Assembly (NCBI GenBank): GCA_963556195.1
Contig: OY744517.1
Span: 153,046,382 to 153,110,381 of the forward strand
Direction of reading: 5' to 3'
Source of the DNA: Sepiola atlantica
Taxonomy: Eukaryota; Mollusca; Cephalopoda; Sepiida; Sepiolidae
DNA: 64,000 bases
Position numbers and translations under genes: made by a program. Under the pieces are notes generated by a model. That model worked only from the letters and a program-made list of their open reading frames with translations. It was not told where the DNA came from and searched no databases. Of this stretch, positions 21,796 through 31,724 are shown in pieces (position 1 is the stretch's first letter; each line of letters starts with the position of its first letter).

Positions 21796-22313
21796 GGTGC
21801 TTCTGTATTATTGGGGACAGATGAAATTTCATTTTTATTTTGGAAGAGTCAGTTGAAAGGGGAGATAATTCAAACTGTCTTTTTTTGTTGTAATCATAAC
21901 CCATAGAGAAAATCCAGAGAATTAATAAGAAAATAAATTTTAAAAAAGGGTACTCATGCAGTTTACAGACCGGGATGAAATAACGTTATAATTTAGAAAG
22001 TCATTCTTAACATGGGGAGGTGGGGTTTAGATTAACTATTCTATACTTTCACCTAACAATTTAATAAACAATAGTTAATCACCCCCGCCCCAAGAATGGC
22101 TTTCTAAATTATAACATTATTATTTCAGCCCAGTCTGTAAACTGCATAAGTGCCCTTTTAAAAAATTATTTTCTTACTAATTTTCTGGATTTTCCTTATG
22201 AGTTATGATTACAAAAAAAAAAAAAAAAGAAAGTTTGAATTATCTCCCCTTCTAACTGACTCTTCTAAATTAAAAATGAAGATGTCATCTGTCCCGAATA
22301 ATACAGAAGCACC
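21796..22313. mobile_element. 518-bp foldback (MITE-like) element
   Basis: The left arm (21796-22040) and the reverse complement of the right arm (22070-22313) match almost base for base: GGTGCTTCTGTATTATT at the outside; GGGGAGATAATTCAAACT, AATCCAGA-AATTA and GTTTACAGAC in the middle; GATTAACTATT inside. The loop is about 29 bp (CTATACTTTCACCTAACAAT). Arms of about 245 bp with a tiny loop and no coding capacity fit a foldback or MITE. A partial copy lies at 4258-4465. I cannot see a clear target duplication. Confidence 0.85.
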
Positions 22314-22464
22314 TAAAATATTTAACAGAATGTATTGATTCTCTTTTTTTCATTTTACTTTAAACACAACAAAAATTTAACTAATAGAGTACTTTCCTTT
22401 TTCTTTAACATTTTAAAATCATATGAACAAATAATTACACTTAAACATTAATTTTGAAACATCA

Positions 22465-22885
22465 TATTCAGTTTAACGTCCGTTTTACATGCTGGCATGA
22501 ATTTGACAGCCTTTAGAAATGGACTTCCAAACTAATCTATCTCTGGCCAGGTCTTTATTCCTTTTTCTCACGTCCATTCTTATCAGTTCCTCTCAATGTT
22601 TTCCTTGACTACCGCTGCCAACTGACACTGCTAACTCAACTGTTGAACATCTAACCCAAGAAATCTCATCCATTTTTTCAATGTGGTCAAATCATCAAAG
22701 TCTCCTGTTCTGCAAGCATCTCCCTATACTGTTCAGATTTCATCTTGCTCTGAGGACATCAGATCTAAACCCGTCTTTAAGACTCACATTACACATCCAT
22801 CATATCATTCTCATATCATTTTCTACATGCAACACATCTTCTCAACCCTCACTGACCTTAAATAAACCATTCATTATATGAAAGC
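22465..22885 (-). mobile_element. RTE/CFDP2-like LINE 3' end
   Basis: On the minus strand the C-terminal coding relic at 22870-22680 (recognisable by comparison with 61860-62050) is followed by the 3' end: CATGCCAGCATGTAAAACGG, then ACGTTAAACTGAATATGATG. Stops and frameshifts interrupt the frame. Confidence 0.75.
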
Positions 22886-22949
22886 TGGGAGTGTCTTTGC
22901 ATCACTCAGCTTGACCTTTTGTTAGCCACTCTCCAGCTATCTACTTAAA

Positions 22950-23115
22950 ACTGTATACAGCTATGGTGCAACCACCTTAGAATTCACATCAGTTTTGCTC
23001 AGAATATTGATCACCTGGGAACCTTTCAGAGACGTGCAACCAAGTGTATACCGGCTATCAGACACCTGCTATACGCTGAACGCCTTGTTTCCCTGAGCTT
23101 AAACCGATTGCTAAC
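22950..23115 (+). mobile_element. CR1/Jockey-type LINE C-terminal fragment
   Basis: After frameshift correction it reads IDHLGTFQRRATKCIPAIRH and LLYAERLVSLSLNRL, the VQRRATK-IPGLRHLPYEERL block found near the C-terminus of CR1/Jockey-superfamily proteins. It differs from the J family at 8125. It sits back to back with the LINE 3' end at 22465-22885. Confidence 0.6.
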
Positions 23116-24080
23116 ATACATATTTACTTTTGTATTCATATTCATCAGATGAAACTCACCCACCACATCTCTAACCTGGAAAGTTAGGACTGTATGACGA
23201 CACAAAAATAGCTGTGAGCAAGTTATGTTCAGAAGGTATGGTGGAAGGGTGCAGAAAAAGAGGCAAACCACCAAAAAGATGGTGATATAATGTATACAAA
23301 TATACAACATTTAAATAAATTAGGTAAATAAAATTGAATTAAATACCAAATTAATGAATACAAAAATAAATAAATAATATGGTAGATTCATGGCACCTTG
23401 TGCTGGAGCCAATAGACAGTTTTAGTGAAATTTAAGTTTAAAAAAGGAGGGGGGGGGAGTCTCAGGAACCAAGGGAGAAATGTGTATGTATACGAAGGGG
23501 GGAGGGGGAGGCATCAGGTGAAGTTTTGACAAATTTCAGGAAGCATGAGGGTTTTACAGGATGCATTGTCTCCGCAACTAACAACTGATGCAGGCTCTTT
23601 TTTCCATGCTTTAGCAATTCTGAGCGTGAAAATGTTTCTGAAACACATTGTGCTGTTTTCTGACTTTGTAGACATGTCCATATGTTTTAGACACATGGAG
23701 AGTAAAAAAGAACGCAGAGACGGTTAATAATTTTGTGGGTGTTTACCAAGTTAGTTGCTATACATCATAGCCTTTAATGAATCCGAGCTTAGGGAAGCAA
23801 GATATTCAGTGTATAGTAAGTGTCTGATGAAGGGTGTTTTGTTGGCTGCATGTCTCTGAACAGTTTCCAGCTGGTCAATGTTCTGAGTAAGATAGGAGTT
23901 CCAGACTGATGATGCCAATTCTGAATGTTGTCACACTATGTTTATATTTTGTCTAAAACCTGGCAGAAAAAAATATATTAATAAAAATGGTCATCAGTAA
24001 TTTTGTCAGTAGATTGACCTGACGGGCATTACCTTCACCTTTTTGATATGGGAGATGGGTCTGTTGCCAGCAAGTTTAAG
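23116..24080. other. No feature recognised
   Basis: 23110-23310 may continue the LINE relic (GRVQKKRQTTKK-like reading), but this is too weak to call. G-rich runs lie at 23448 and 23500. Confidence 0.4.
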
Positions 24081-24084
24081 CACT

Positions 24085-24175
24085 TTCATTTGTGAGTACC
24101 CTAGTTTTGGGGGAGCCGCATTTTCCACATAAAAAAACGACCTTGTCTTTAACTTTTTCCACATGAAAAGTTTAA
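24085..24175 (+). mobile_element. SINE tail fragment, U2-headed subfamily 2
   Basis: TTTTGGGGGAGCCGCATTTT, CCACATAAAAAAACGACCTT and GTCTTTAACT match the 3' half of 49340-49550 and 55760-55815 in order. No head is present. Confidence 0.6.
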
Positions 24176-24304
24176 AAACTACATTGCGTTTAACAAAAAA
24201 AAAAAAAAAAAAATTAATTTTAGAATTGTTTGAAATCAAGTTAAATAAAAGTACTGTTAAAACTTATATTCACTACAGCTTTTAAATAGTCAAATGTTTA
24301 ATTA

Positions 24305-24640
24305 TATCTTTTTTGTGTGCATCTGTGACTCAGACTACATCACTGCCTAAGTCCCAACAATTTCCTAATTTATTAAGTCACAAGCAAAAATCTACTCGTC
24401 TTATTACCACAACTGCAAATAACTTTCTTTTCTTCCTCCGTGTGCCTAACATTAAATGGAATTTCCATTAACAAAGTTTGTTTCCAAGATTTTCTTACCT
24501 GTGGAACATGTCACAAGATTGCTTCCCTGGGAGCTACACCATGGTCATCTTCAAATCTAATGTCAATAAACCCTTGCCATAAATCATCTTCATAAGTAAT
24601 TAACTTTTATCCTCGGGTGGTTCTTAGCTCTTGTTAGTGG
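24305..24640 (+). mobile_element. Jockey/CR1-like LINE 3' end (copy J4)
   Basis: It reads ACTCGTCTTATTACCACAAC, TTCTTCCTCCGTGTGCCTAA, CATTAAATGGAATTTCCATT, then CCTGGGAGCTACA and TCAAATCTAATGTCAATAAA, the same order as J1 and J10. The tail CCTCGGGTGGTTCTTAGCTC then TTAGTGGTGAC marks the 3' end. Confidence 0.75.
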
Positions 24641-24644
24641 TGAC

Positions 24645-25080
24645 ACTTCAGTTAAAAAAAAGAAATGGTGGAGTACTTACTTAGCTATAAGTAAGAGCGT
24701 TCTGTGAAAGATTCTAAATATCATTTTAAAGTAAAATAAACTCATTAACATGAATTTGGTTCAATTTAAAAAACGAAAAGGACAGATCAGTAGGAATCAT
24801 TTTCTTATTGCAATGATACTATAAAAAAAACAAAAAAAAAGACAGAAAATTATGGATTAAAAAAATATATACTAGAAGAATACCCGTTCTGGTGTGTAAC
24901 CACATTCTCTAGTTTGGTTAGGCAAGATTTTAAAAAATAAATCTATTCAATAAAACAATTTCTCAAAATCCCTTTTTATGCAAATATTTTTGATTAAAAA
25001 TATTTCCTACCAATTCAAAGTACAAAATTTATTAAAACAAACCTTGGTTTATAGGAAGAAAAAATAGATATAGTAAGTTA
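24645..25080. other. AT-rich DNA, no feature recognised
   Basis: Nothing supportable beyond short A runs. Confidence 0.5.
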
Positions 25081-25084
25081 TACT

Positions 25085-25418
25085 GGTAGTGGCGAATTAT
25101 ACTTACAGTTGGTTTTATTTATCTTCCTCCCACAAGGTAAGATGTGACACAAGGTTGGAAGTGGGATTTGAAAAACTCTGGCCATTAAAATTAAAAATTG
25201 CCTGGACAGCCCCGTCGGCATTCCCCGGTAGGGGCGCCTCAGGCAGTAAGCTATAAACTTACTCCTCCTCAAAGAGGGGAGGCAAAGCCTGGGAGGGTGG
25301 ACCTCCTAGAACTGCACAGGACAGACCAATAGACCGGCGTAAATCAAGCCCCGAAGGCCAAGACAATACCAGTTTATGGGGTGTAGTATCCATCGGAACA
25401 GATACCAACCCCGTTGGT
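25085..25418 (-). mobile_element. U2-headed SINE, subfamily 1, 5'-truncated
   Basis: On the minus strand it begins TTGGTATCTGTTCCGATGGA (the end of the U2-derived part), then TACTACACCCCATAAACTGG, TATTGTCTTGGCCTTCGGGG, GCAGTTCTAGGAGGTCCACC, GAGTAAGTTTATAGCTTACT, GCCTGAGGCGCCCCTACCGG, GGAATGCCGACGGGG and the tail CCTTGTGTCACATCTTACCT. It is very close to 53935-54240, so these are members of one family and not chance similarities. Confidence 0.85.
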
Positions 25419-25685
25419 ATTTACTTGCCTCCTACAGCAGCAAGACATGGCACAGCACAAGGCTAGAAAGTGGGGAAAAGCTGTTCTCCGAGAGGGCACT
25501 CTGCTCAAATACAAAAACAGCAGAAAATGGATCTGTCAGTATTTCCAGGTAGAGGTGCTTCAAGTGATTGGCAATAAACCACCTACGCCCTAGGGTACCC
25601 ATCCTAAGACCAAACCGGATCATACCTTATGACAAAGGTTTGACGGTCGAACTCTGCCCCTCGGTTGCCAGAATGATACCAAAAT
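25415..25685 (-). mobile_element. Related SINE in tandem, other head
   Basis: On the minus strand the body TTTATTGCCAATCACTTGAA, GCACCTCTACCTGGAAATAC, GCAGAGTGCCCTCTCGGAGA and the tail CCTTGTGCTGTGCCATGTCT then GGAGGCAAGTAAATACCAA follow the same order as the neighbouring SINE. Its head is different and includes GGCAGAGTTCGACCGTC, which resembles a tRNA B box. Its 3' tail abuts the truncated 5' end of the adjacent copy. Confidence 0.6.
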
Positions 25686-25689
25686 AAAT

Positions 25690-26995
25690 CTAAGCTAGTA
25701 AGAACATTAAGGATAAAGCTGCACAGCTCCCAATTAAGTATGACCCCCTAAACTTTCACCATAATTCTCAGTAGCCCCTTATGTCTTGCCTTGCTTGGGG
25801 TGAGCTATAAAAATATATATATATATACCAAGAACAGCATATTTTTTCAAAGGAAAAATAAAATTTGCTTGAAAAAATAAAAATTATAAAATAAAAGAAT
25901 AAAAAGTAAAACTATTAATCTGATGAGATTATTTTTGATTTTTAGGCAAATTTTAATTTTTAATTTCTACTTGAAAAAACCGTCACGGGAAGAATACTAC
26001 AGTTCTATAGAGTCGCTGTGCTCTGAAAAGTAACCAGATTGATCTTAAATACAGGAAGTGGGATTGCCAGAAGGATTTTCATTGGCTGATGCTGATTGTC
26101 CATGTCACAGTCTGCTTTGTTTCTGTCAGGCCATTTAGTCTGCAGGTTTGTGGTGTGCATCATGATGATACATTCGAAGAAGAGGCATTTTTTTTGAGAA
26201 ATGCTTGGGTTGGTAATGGAGCAGATCTCATGATTTACAACTCTAAAACTGCAGTGAAACCTGTTCATTGCCGATAGCCGACCTTGGAGCATCTACAAAA
26301 TGTACTCTACTGATATCACCTGTTTAACTTTCACCAGTTACAGTATAAGAAACAAACATTCTGAATAATCCGATCCGTTTGCTAACATTTGTTCATCAAA
26401 AATAAAGCAGAAAAACTCAAGTAGAAATTTAACCTTCAATAGATCATTGTCTTATTTATAAAATCCATAATAACATAAAAACAGAAGGAAATACAAATAT
26501 AAAAGTACAAGCGTACATAATGCCATTAGAAGATAATTTAGCTGGATGCAAATAACGGTCGATCAAGCAGCAAGTGCATCAGTTTGAGCTCAAGGAATAA
26601 TTTTATATGAAAAAGGAAAAAAATTAGCGAAGTAATGTTTGACTTTCCTCTTAGAAAATGTATAGAATTAAAAGGGTTTTATACACATCAGATATTTACA
26701 GGGATCAAATAGTGGCAATTCAGTGTGAATCAAATCCACTATACGAGCAAATTGCAGGTTTGTAAGCTCCATCCCGATTTGATAAGACACCAAAAATGTT
26801 TAATCGTCTTAAACGAATAAGTTTTTATTCACATGGAAAAGATGATGCACTGACAAAAAAGGGGTGAGGGATAATTAGGCTTTGATTAAAATACTCAATA
26901 ATTATATAAAGTTGAGTCAATTCTGTGTGTTGAGGGGGATACGTCCGTCTAAAAGTCAGAAACTACACAAGGTACACTTCAGATTTAGTATAACC
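25690..26995. other. No gene seen
   Basis: Overlapping open frames on both strands at 26005-26292 have no recognisable product. The rest is AT-rich. Confidence 0.4.
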
Positions 26996-27029
26996 CTAAA
27001 CCTGGCTATGGCAAGGAAAAAAAAAATCC

Positions 27030-27790
27030 TGTAATAATCATTCCATTCAATTATGTGGTATTTGCAAGCATTGGGTACACAAGTGCAGTGGAATTATTGG
27101 TAGGTTGAGTGAGTATAACCAATTTATGTGCAAGAAGTGTAAGACAATGGAGATTATTGAAAACTCGGATGTGGAGAAATACATCTAGATGGTGGAGCTA
27201 TTGAGGTTGTATAGAAGTTTTGTTACCTTGGTGATACCATTGAAGTCCAGGGTGGAGAACATTCTAATGTGATTGCAAGAATCAGGAGTGGATGGAGTAA
27301 GATCAGGGAACTTTGCCATTACTAATTAGCATAGTAGTTCCACTATTGAGCAAGGGAAAAGTATATCGGGCATGTGTACCCAGTGTGATGATGTATGGCA
27401 GTCAGACTTGGACAGTGAGGGTTGAGGACATGTGTTGCATGGAGAAAAATGATATGAGAATGATACAATGGATTTGTAATGCAAGTCTTAAAGACGGGCT
27501 TAGTTATGACGACCTCAGAAAAAGATTAAATCTGGAATGTATAGGGAGATGTGTTTGGCCACATTGAAAGAATAGATGAGAGTTCTTAGTTTAGTAGATG
27601 TAGGACAGTTGAAGTAGTAGGTTCAGTTCACAGGGGAAGGCCAAGGAAAACACGCAAGTCATAAAAATAGACCTGAAGGAAAGAGGGATAAATAAAGACC
27701 AAACCAGAGATTACTTTGGAAGTCAATTTCTTAAAGCTGTCCAACGCATGCCAGTATGTAAAACTGGCATTAAAACGACAACACAGTCAC
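27030..27790 (+). mobile_element. RTE/CFDP2-like LINE C-terminal half
   Basis: Starting near 27054 it reads CGICKHWVHKCSGIIGRLSE then YNQFMCKKC, a Cys/His cluster (C-x2-C, H-x-C, C-x2-C) that follows the reverse transcriptase in this LINE family and probably binds nucleic acid. After stops, 27313-27567 reads LLSKGKVYRACVPSVMMYGS, QTWTVRVEDMCCMEKNDMRM, IQWICNASLKDGLSYDDLRK and GRCVW. The 3' end is CAATTTCTTAAAGCTGTCCA, ACGCATGCCAGTATGTAAAA, CTGGCATTAAA. At least two frame breaks make it inactive, and the reverse transcriptase core is absent. Confidence 0.8.
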
Positions 27791-27814
27791 CAGGAACTAA
27801 ATTAGTGCACGTGA

Positions 27815-28020
27815 TTACTGTTTTGTATTTTACATTCTTATTAGGAGTTAGTACTACTGTTCTCATCTTGGACATTCTTCTCACGTTTCAACCGACCATC
27901 TTGTCGAACTCTGAAATCTATATGAAATTTTAAACTGAATCCTTTCTTTAATCCACGGGGGGGGGGGGGGGGGGAGATTGCTCTCGGTTCACCAGGCATG
28001 ATCGGGTAGAAGCCTTAAGT
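27815..28020. repeat. Hammerhead-like family member, decayed
   Basis: ACTGTTCTCATCTTGGACAT, then TCTTGTCGAACTCTGAAATC, TATATGAAATTTTAAACTGA and CCTTTCTTTAATCCACGG match 41010-41145 in order. The ribozyme-like core has decayed here (ACGTTTCAACCGACC instead of a GTTTCGGC block). An 18-base G run (27957-27974) has grown inside it. Confidence 0.6.
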
Positions 28021-28108
28021 AATTCTTAATTGTATTCTTAGTATCACCTGTATTGAGGATTGAATTTTCAACCTCCAAAAGACTATTACTTGCAACTGAT
28101 TATTACTT

Positions 28109-29600
28109 TTTTTTTAAAAAAAGCTCCGAAATAATTTTTTTAAAAAAAGCTCCGAAATAATTTTTTTAAAAAAAGCTCCGAAATAATTTTTTTAAAAAAA
28201 GCTCCGAAATAATTTTTTTAAAAAAAGCTCCGAAATAATTTTTTTAAAAAAAGCTCCGAAATAATTTTTTTAAAAAAAGCTCCGAAATAATTTTTTTAAA
28301 AAAAGCTCCGAAATAATTTTTTTAAAAAAAGCTCCGAAATAATTTTTTTAAAAAAAGCTCCGAAATAATTTTTTTAAAAAAAGCTCCGAAATAATTTTTT
28401 TAAAAAAAGCTCCGAAATAATTTTTTTAAAAAAAGCTCCGAAATAATTTTTTTAAAAAAAGCTCCGAAATAATTTTTTTAAAAAAAGCTCCGAAATAATT
28501 TTTTTAAAAAAAGCTCCGAAATAATTTTTTTAAAAAAAGCTCCGAAATAATTTTTTTAAAAAAAGCTCCGAAATAATTTTTTTAAAAAAAGCTCCGAAAT
28601 AATTTTTTTAAAAAAAGCTCCGAAATAATTTTTTTAAAAAAAGCTCCGAAATAATTTTTTTAAAAAAAGCTCCGAAATAATTTTTTTAAAAAAAGCTCCG
28701 AAATAATTTTTTTAAAAAAAGCTCCGAAATAATTTTTTTAAAAAAAGCTCCGAAATAATTTTTTTAAAAAAAGCTCCGAAATAATTTTTTTAAAAAAAGC
28801 TCCGAAATAATTTTTTTAAAAAAAGCTCCGAAATAATTTTTTTAAAAAAAGCTCCGAAATAATTTTTTTAAAAAAAGCTCCGAAATAATTTTTTTAAAAA
28901 AAGCTCCGAAATAATTTTTTTAAAAAAAGCTCCGAAATAATTTTTTTAAAAAAAGCTCCGAAATAATTTTTTTAAAAAAAGCTCCGAAATAATTTTTTTA
29001 AAAAAAGCTCCGAAATAATTTTTTTAAAAAAAGCTCCGAAATAATTTTTTTAAAAAAAGCTCCGAAATAATTTTTTTAAAAAAAGCTCCGAAATAATTTT
29101 TTTAAAAAAAGCTCCGAAATAATTTTTTTAAAAAAAGCTCCGAAATAATTTTTTTAAAAAAAGCTCCGAAATAATTTTTTTAAAAAAAGCTCCGAAATAA
29201 TTTTTTTAAAAAAAGCTCCGAAATAATTTTTTTAAAAAAAAGCTCCGAAATAATTTTTTTAAAAAAAGCTCCGAAATAATTTTTTTAAAAAAAGCTCCGA
29301 AATAATTTTTTTAAAAAAAGCTCCGAAATAATTTTTTTAAAAAAAGCTCCGAAATAATTTTTTAAAAAAAAGCTCCGAAATAATTTTTTTAAAAAAAGCT
29401 CCGAAATAATTTTTTTAAAAAAAGCTCCGAAATAATTTTTTTAAAAAAAGCTCCGAAATAAAATTTTTTAAAAAAAGCTCCGAAATAAATTTTAAAAAAA
29501 AGCTCCGAAATAAATTTTTAAAAAAGCTCCGAAATAAATGTTTAAAAAAGCTCCGAAATAAATGTTTAAAAAAAGCTCCGAAATAAATTTTTTAAAAGTC
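28109..29600. repeat. 26-bp tandem array, 57 copies
   Basis: The unit is GCTCCGAAATAATTTTTTTAAAAAAA (shown in two parts: GCTCCGAAATAA, then seven T and seven A). The first GCTCCG is at 28123. Spacing is exactly 26 for 43 steps; one extra A follows near 29240, and the last five units change to 27, 25, 24, 24 and 25 with altered T runs. Each unit contains a perfect T7A7 palindrome. There is no spacer variation, so it is a satellite and not CRISPR; 26 is not a multiple of three and stops occur in frame. Confidence 0.98.
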
Positions 29601-29689
29601 AATCTCAAATCATGGAAAATCAGGCCTTGATATGCCATGTTTTATTCAATGCTAGCAGACACAGGCTTTTTTTTTCTTTTTATTGATGG

Positions 29690-29890
29690 GTTGCCTCTTA
29701 TCAACGATAAGGGTAAATGAGATGGAATGATAGCTTGTTGAAAGGTGAAGAACCTCATGAGAGGTTGATTAATGGAATGAACTAAGTTTGATTACTCATG
29801 CAAACGGTTTATGACAGGAATCTGTTGACATTGGAGTTGAAGATGATGATGTTGTAATCTGCAGGGAAGCAGGCTAATTTCCAACAAACT
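29690..29890 (-). mobile_element. Jockey/CR1-like LINE 3' end (copy J5)
   Basis: On the minus strand it reads CTGCAGATTACAACATCATC, ATCTTCAACTCCAATGTCAA, CAGATTCCTGTCATAAACCG and then the untranslated region TTCATTCCATTAATCAACCT, the order seen in J1 (8480-8600). It starts about 90 bp beyond the 26-bp array. Confidence 0.7.
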
Positions 29891-29894
29891 TTGA

Positions 29895-30595
29895 ACGGTG
29901 ATAATTTGTGTGGCTAATTGTGCTACCAAAATAAATTTGGTACCATTGTTTTGCAACGATCTATGTGCTCACATTAAAAGATTTTAGATATAATGAAAAT
30001 CACATTTTGGTTTGGGATACCAACTAAAAGCACCTTTTCAGGCAGCAGTGGATTAAAGGTACAATATTGGGAGGGACACCTAGTTGAATTAAACAAGGTG
30101 TCGAAATCAGATGTTGTTCTTATGATACAACAGTGAAGCATGAACAGAGAAACTGGAGGTACTGACTTCCAAATCAAATGCTCTCTCTCACAACTGCTTC
30201 CTGGGAATTTCAGCAGCACAACCCAGGGAAGATCAGAGACAAAGTGATGGGTGGAGAGGGGAGGGTTTTGGCCTGTAAGTCATGGATACCAGCTTCAAGA
30301 TTAAAACAGACCAAAAGAAATTTTTATTTCCTAAACATTTTAATGTTTTTGTTTTTATTATGCCAACAACTATAAATGATAACATCTGGGATTTTATGAT
30401 GGTATAAAATTGTTAAGGTGATAATGAAAAGGGTCTGGGCCCCTAGTGCAAAGATTGAACATTAAAAGCAATAAAAATGGGAGTAACATTTAAAATAAGT
30501 GCCTAACTTCTCTTGTATCACCACCGGTCTGTAACAAGTGTTTACATTGGGGGGGGGGGGGTGGAACAAGCGATCCCATCTCAATTGAGGATTCC
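29895..30595. other. No gene seen
   Basis: Short unrecognised frames only. A 13-base G run lies at 30549-30561. Confidence 0.4.
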
Positions 30596-30599
30596 TCCA

Positions 30600-30935
30600 T
30601 CAGAATGCAGTTTTATTTTACTAATGTATCAGCACTTATCAAGGCCAGAAGCCATTCAAGGATACGGATTAATGAAATGGAATGATTGCCAGTTGAGATA
30701 TAAAGAACCTGATGAGAGGATTGAAAATGATTAATGGAATGAACCAAATTTAAATACTTGTGGGGACAATTCGTGACAGGAATTTGTTAAAGTTGGGTTT
30801 GAAGATTACTATTTTATAATATATAGGGAAGCAGTCCCATAGTAAGGCGTTCTACAAGCTCCTGTCAAGAAGCTCTGTTAAAATTCCGCTCGACGTTAGG
30901 CACTCGCAGGAAGAAAGCAAAGTTTTGATAATTAC
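30600..30935 (-). mobile_element. Jockey/CR1-like LINE 3' end (copy J6)
   Basis: On the minus strand: TTTGCTTTCTTCCTGCGAGT, GCCTAACGTCGAGCGGAATT, then TTCAAACCCAACTTTAACAA, and the untranslated region TTCATTCCATTAATCATTTT, CAATCCTCTCATCAGGTTC and TAATCCGTATCCTTG. All match J1 and J10 in order. Confidence 0.75.
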
Positions 30936-30944
30936 TGATCAAAT

Positions 30945-31200
30945 CTGTATCGGCTTTTTGTTCAAAATTAAAGTCTAGTATCTGTTCTAGTTGGTGTCAG
31001 GAGGCCATCCTTCCAGGCATTACCTCCTCTGTTGGAAACAAAAGAGAGGTTATTGTTGATCCTTTGATCGAAGAATGCTGACCAAGCCAATTATAGCAAA
31101 TTTTTCACCCATCTAAAATGTCCTTGGGGGGGGGGGGATTCCCACAATAAACTAACCTTGTGTCTAACTTTGCCACTTTAGAAGACGGCTGGTAAATAAA
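30945..31200 (+). mobile_element. U2-headed SINE, diverged copy
   Basis: The head TATCGGCTTTTTGTTCAAAA, TTAAAGTCTAGTATCTGTTC tracks U2 nucleotides 8-45 with several changes. The body GTCAGGAGGCCATCCTTCCA, GGCATTACCTCC resembles 37375-37405, and the tail CTAACCTTGTGTCTAACTTT is the common SINE tail. The position where other copies have TTTTTTGGGGAGC has become a 12-base G run (31126-31137). Confidence 0.7.
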
Positions 31201-31496
31201 ATAGTCACAAAAAGTTGCTAACAAAGATCCAAAACCTTCCAACTTTGGAGATCATTATAAATAGTACTATATATCAGATTAATGTTTAAGAGAAAAGGCA
31301 TGCACCCTATGCTCCCTGTCCTTGTGTTATAATAAACATCTTTATTATTTCACTATTTTATAGTTTTTAAGGGGAGAGTTGGTCTGGTATACTTATATAG
31401 AATAAAAATGTTAAAATTTTAGTGTTTTTTGTTTAAAAAAAAAAAAAATTTCATTAAAAAACATTGTTTTTATTTATGCTTTAAATGTTTTATATA

Positions 31497-31712
31497 CATA
31501 CTAACAATAGTACCCGGCGTTGGCCAGGGCCATAAACAAACAAAAACAATAAAACGTTAAAAAGTGTGTAACATCTTTATATTAAAACATTATTCTCTCT
31601 ACCGCTCTCAATCTGTCTATCTTTCTCTTTTCCCACATCCCTCTTTCACCTCCACCCATTCCTTTCTATTGAAAATAATAATATAAATCACTCGTCTCTC
31701 CTTTATATAATA
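31497..31712. repeat. CCCGGCGTTGGCC dispersed repeat copy
   Basis: It starts ACTAACAATAGTACCCGGCG then TTGGCCAGGG and continues GTTAAAAAGTGTGTAACATC, TTTATATTAAAACATTATTC, CTCCACCCATTCCTTTCT, in the same order as 11264-11470. It ends near TTATATAATAGATAAC, a terminus also seen at 37170-37185. Confidence 0.7.
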
Positions 31713-31724
31713 GATAACATTGGA

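Noticed and set aside
28109..29600. CRISPR-like array
   Set aside because: Units are contiguous with no variable spacers, the period is 26 bp and the sequence is eukaryotic. It is a satellite.
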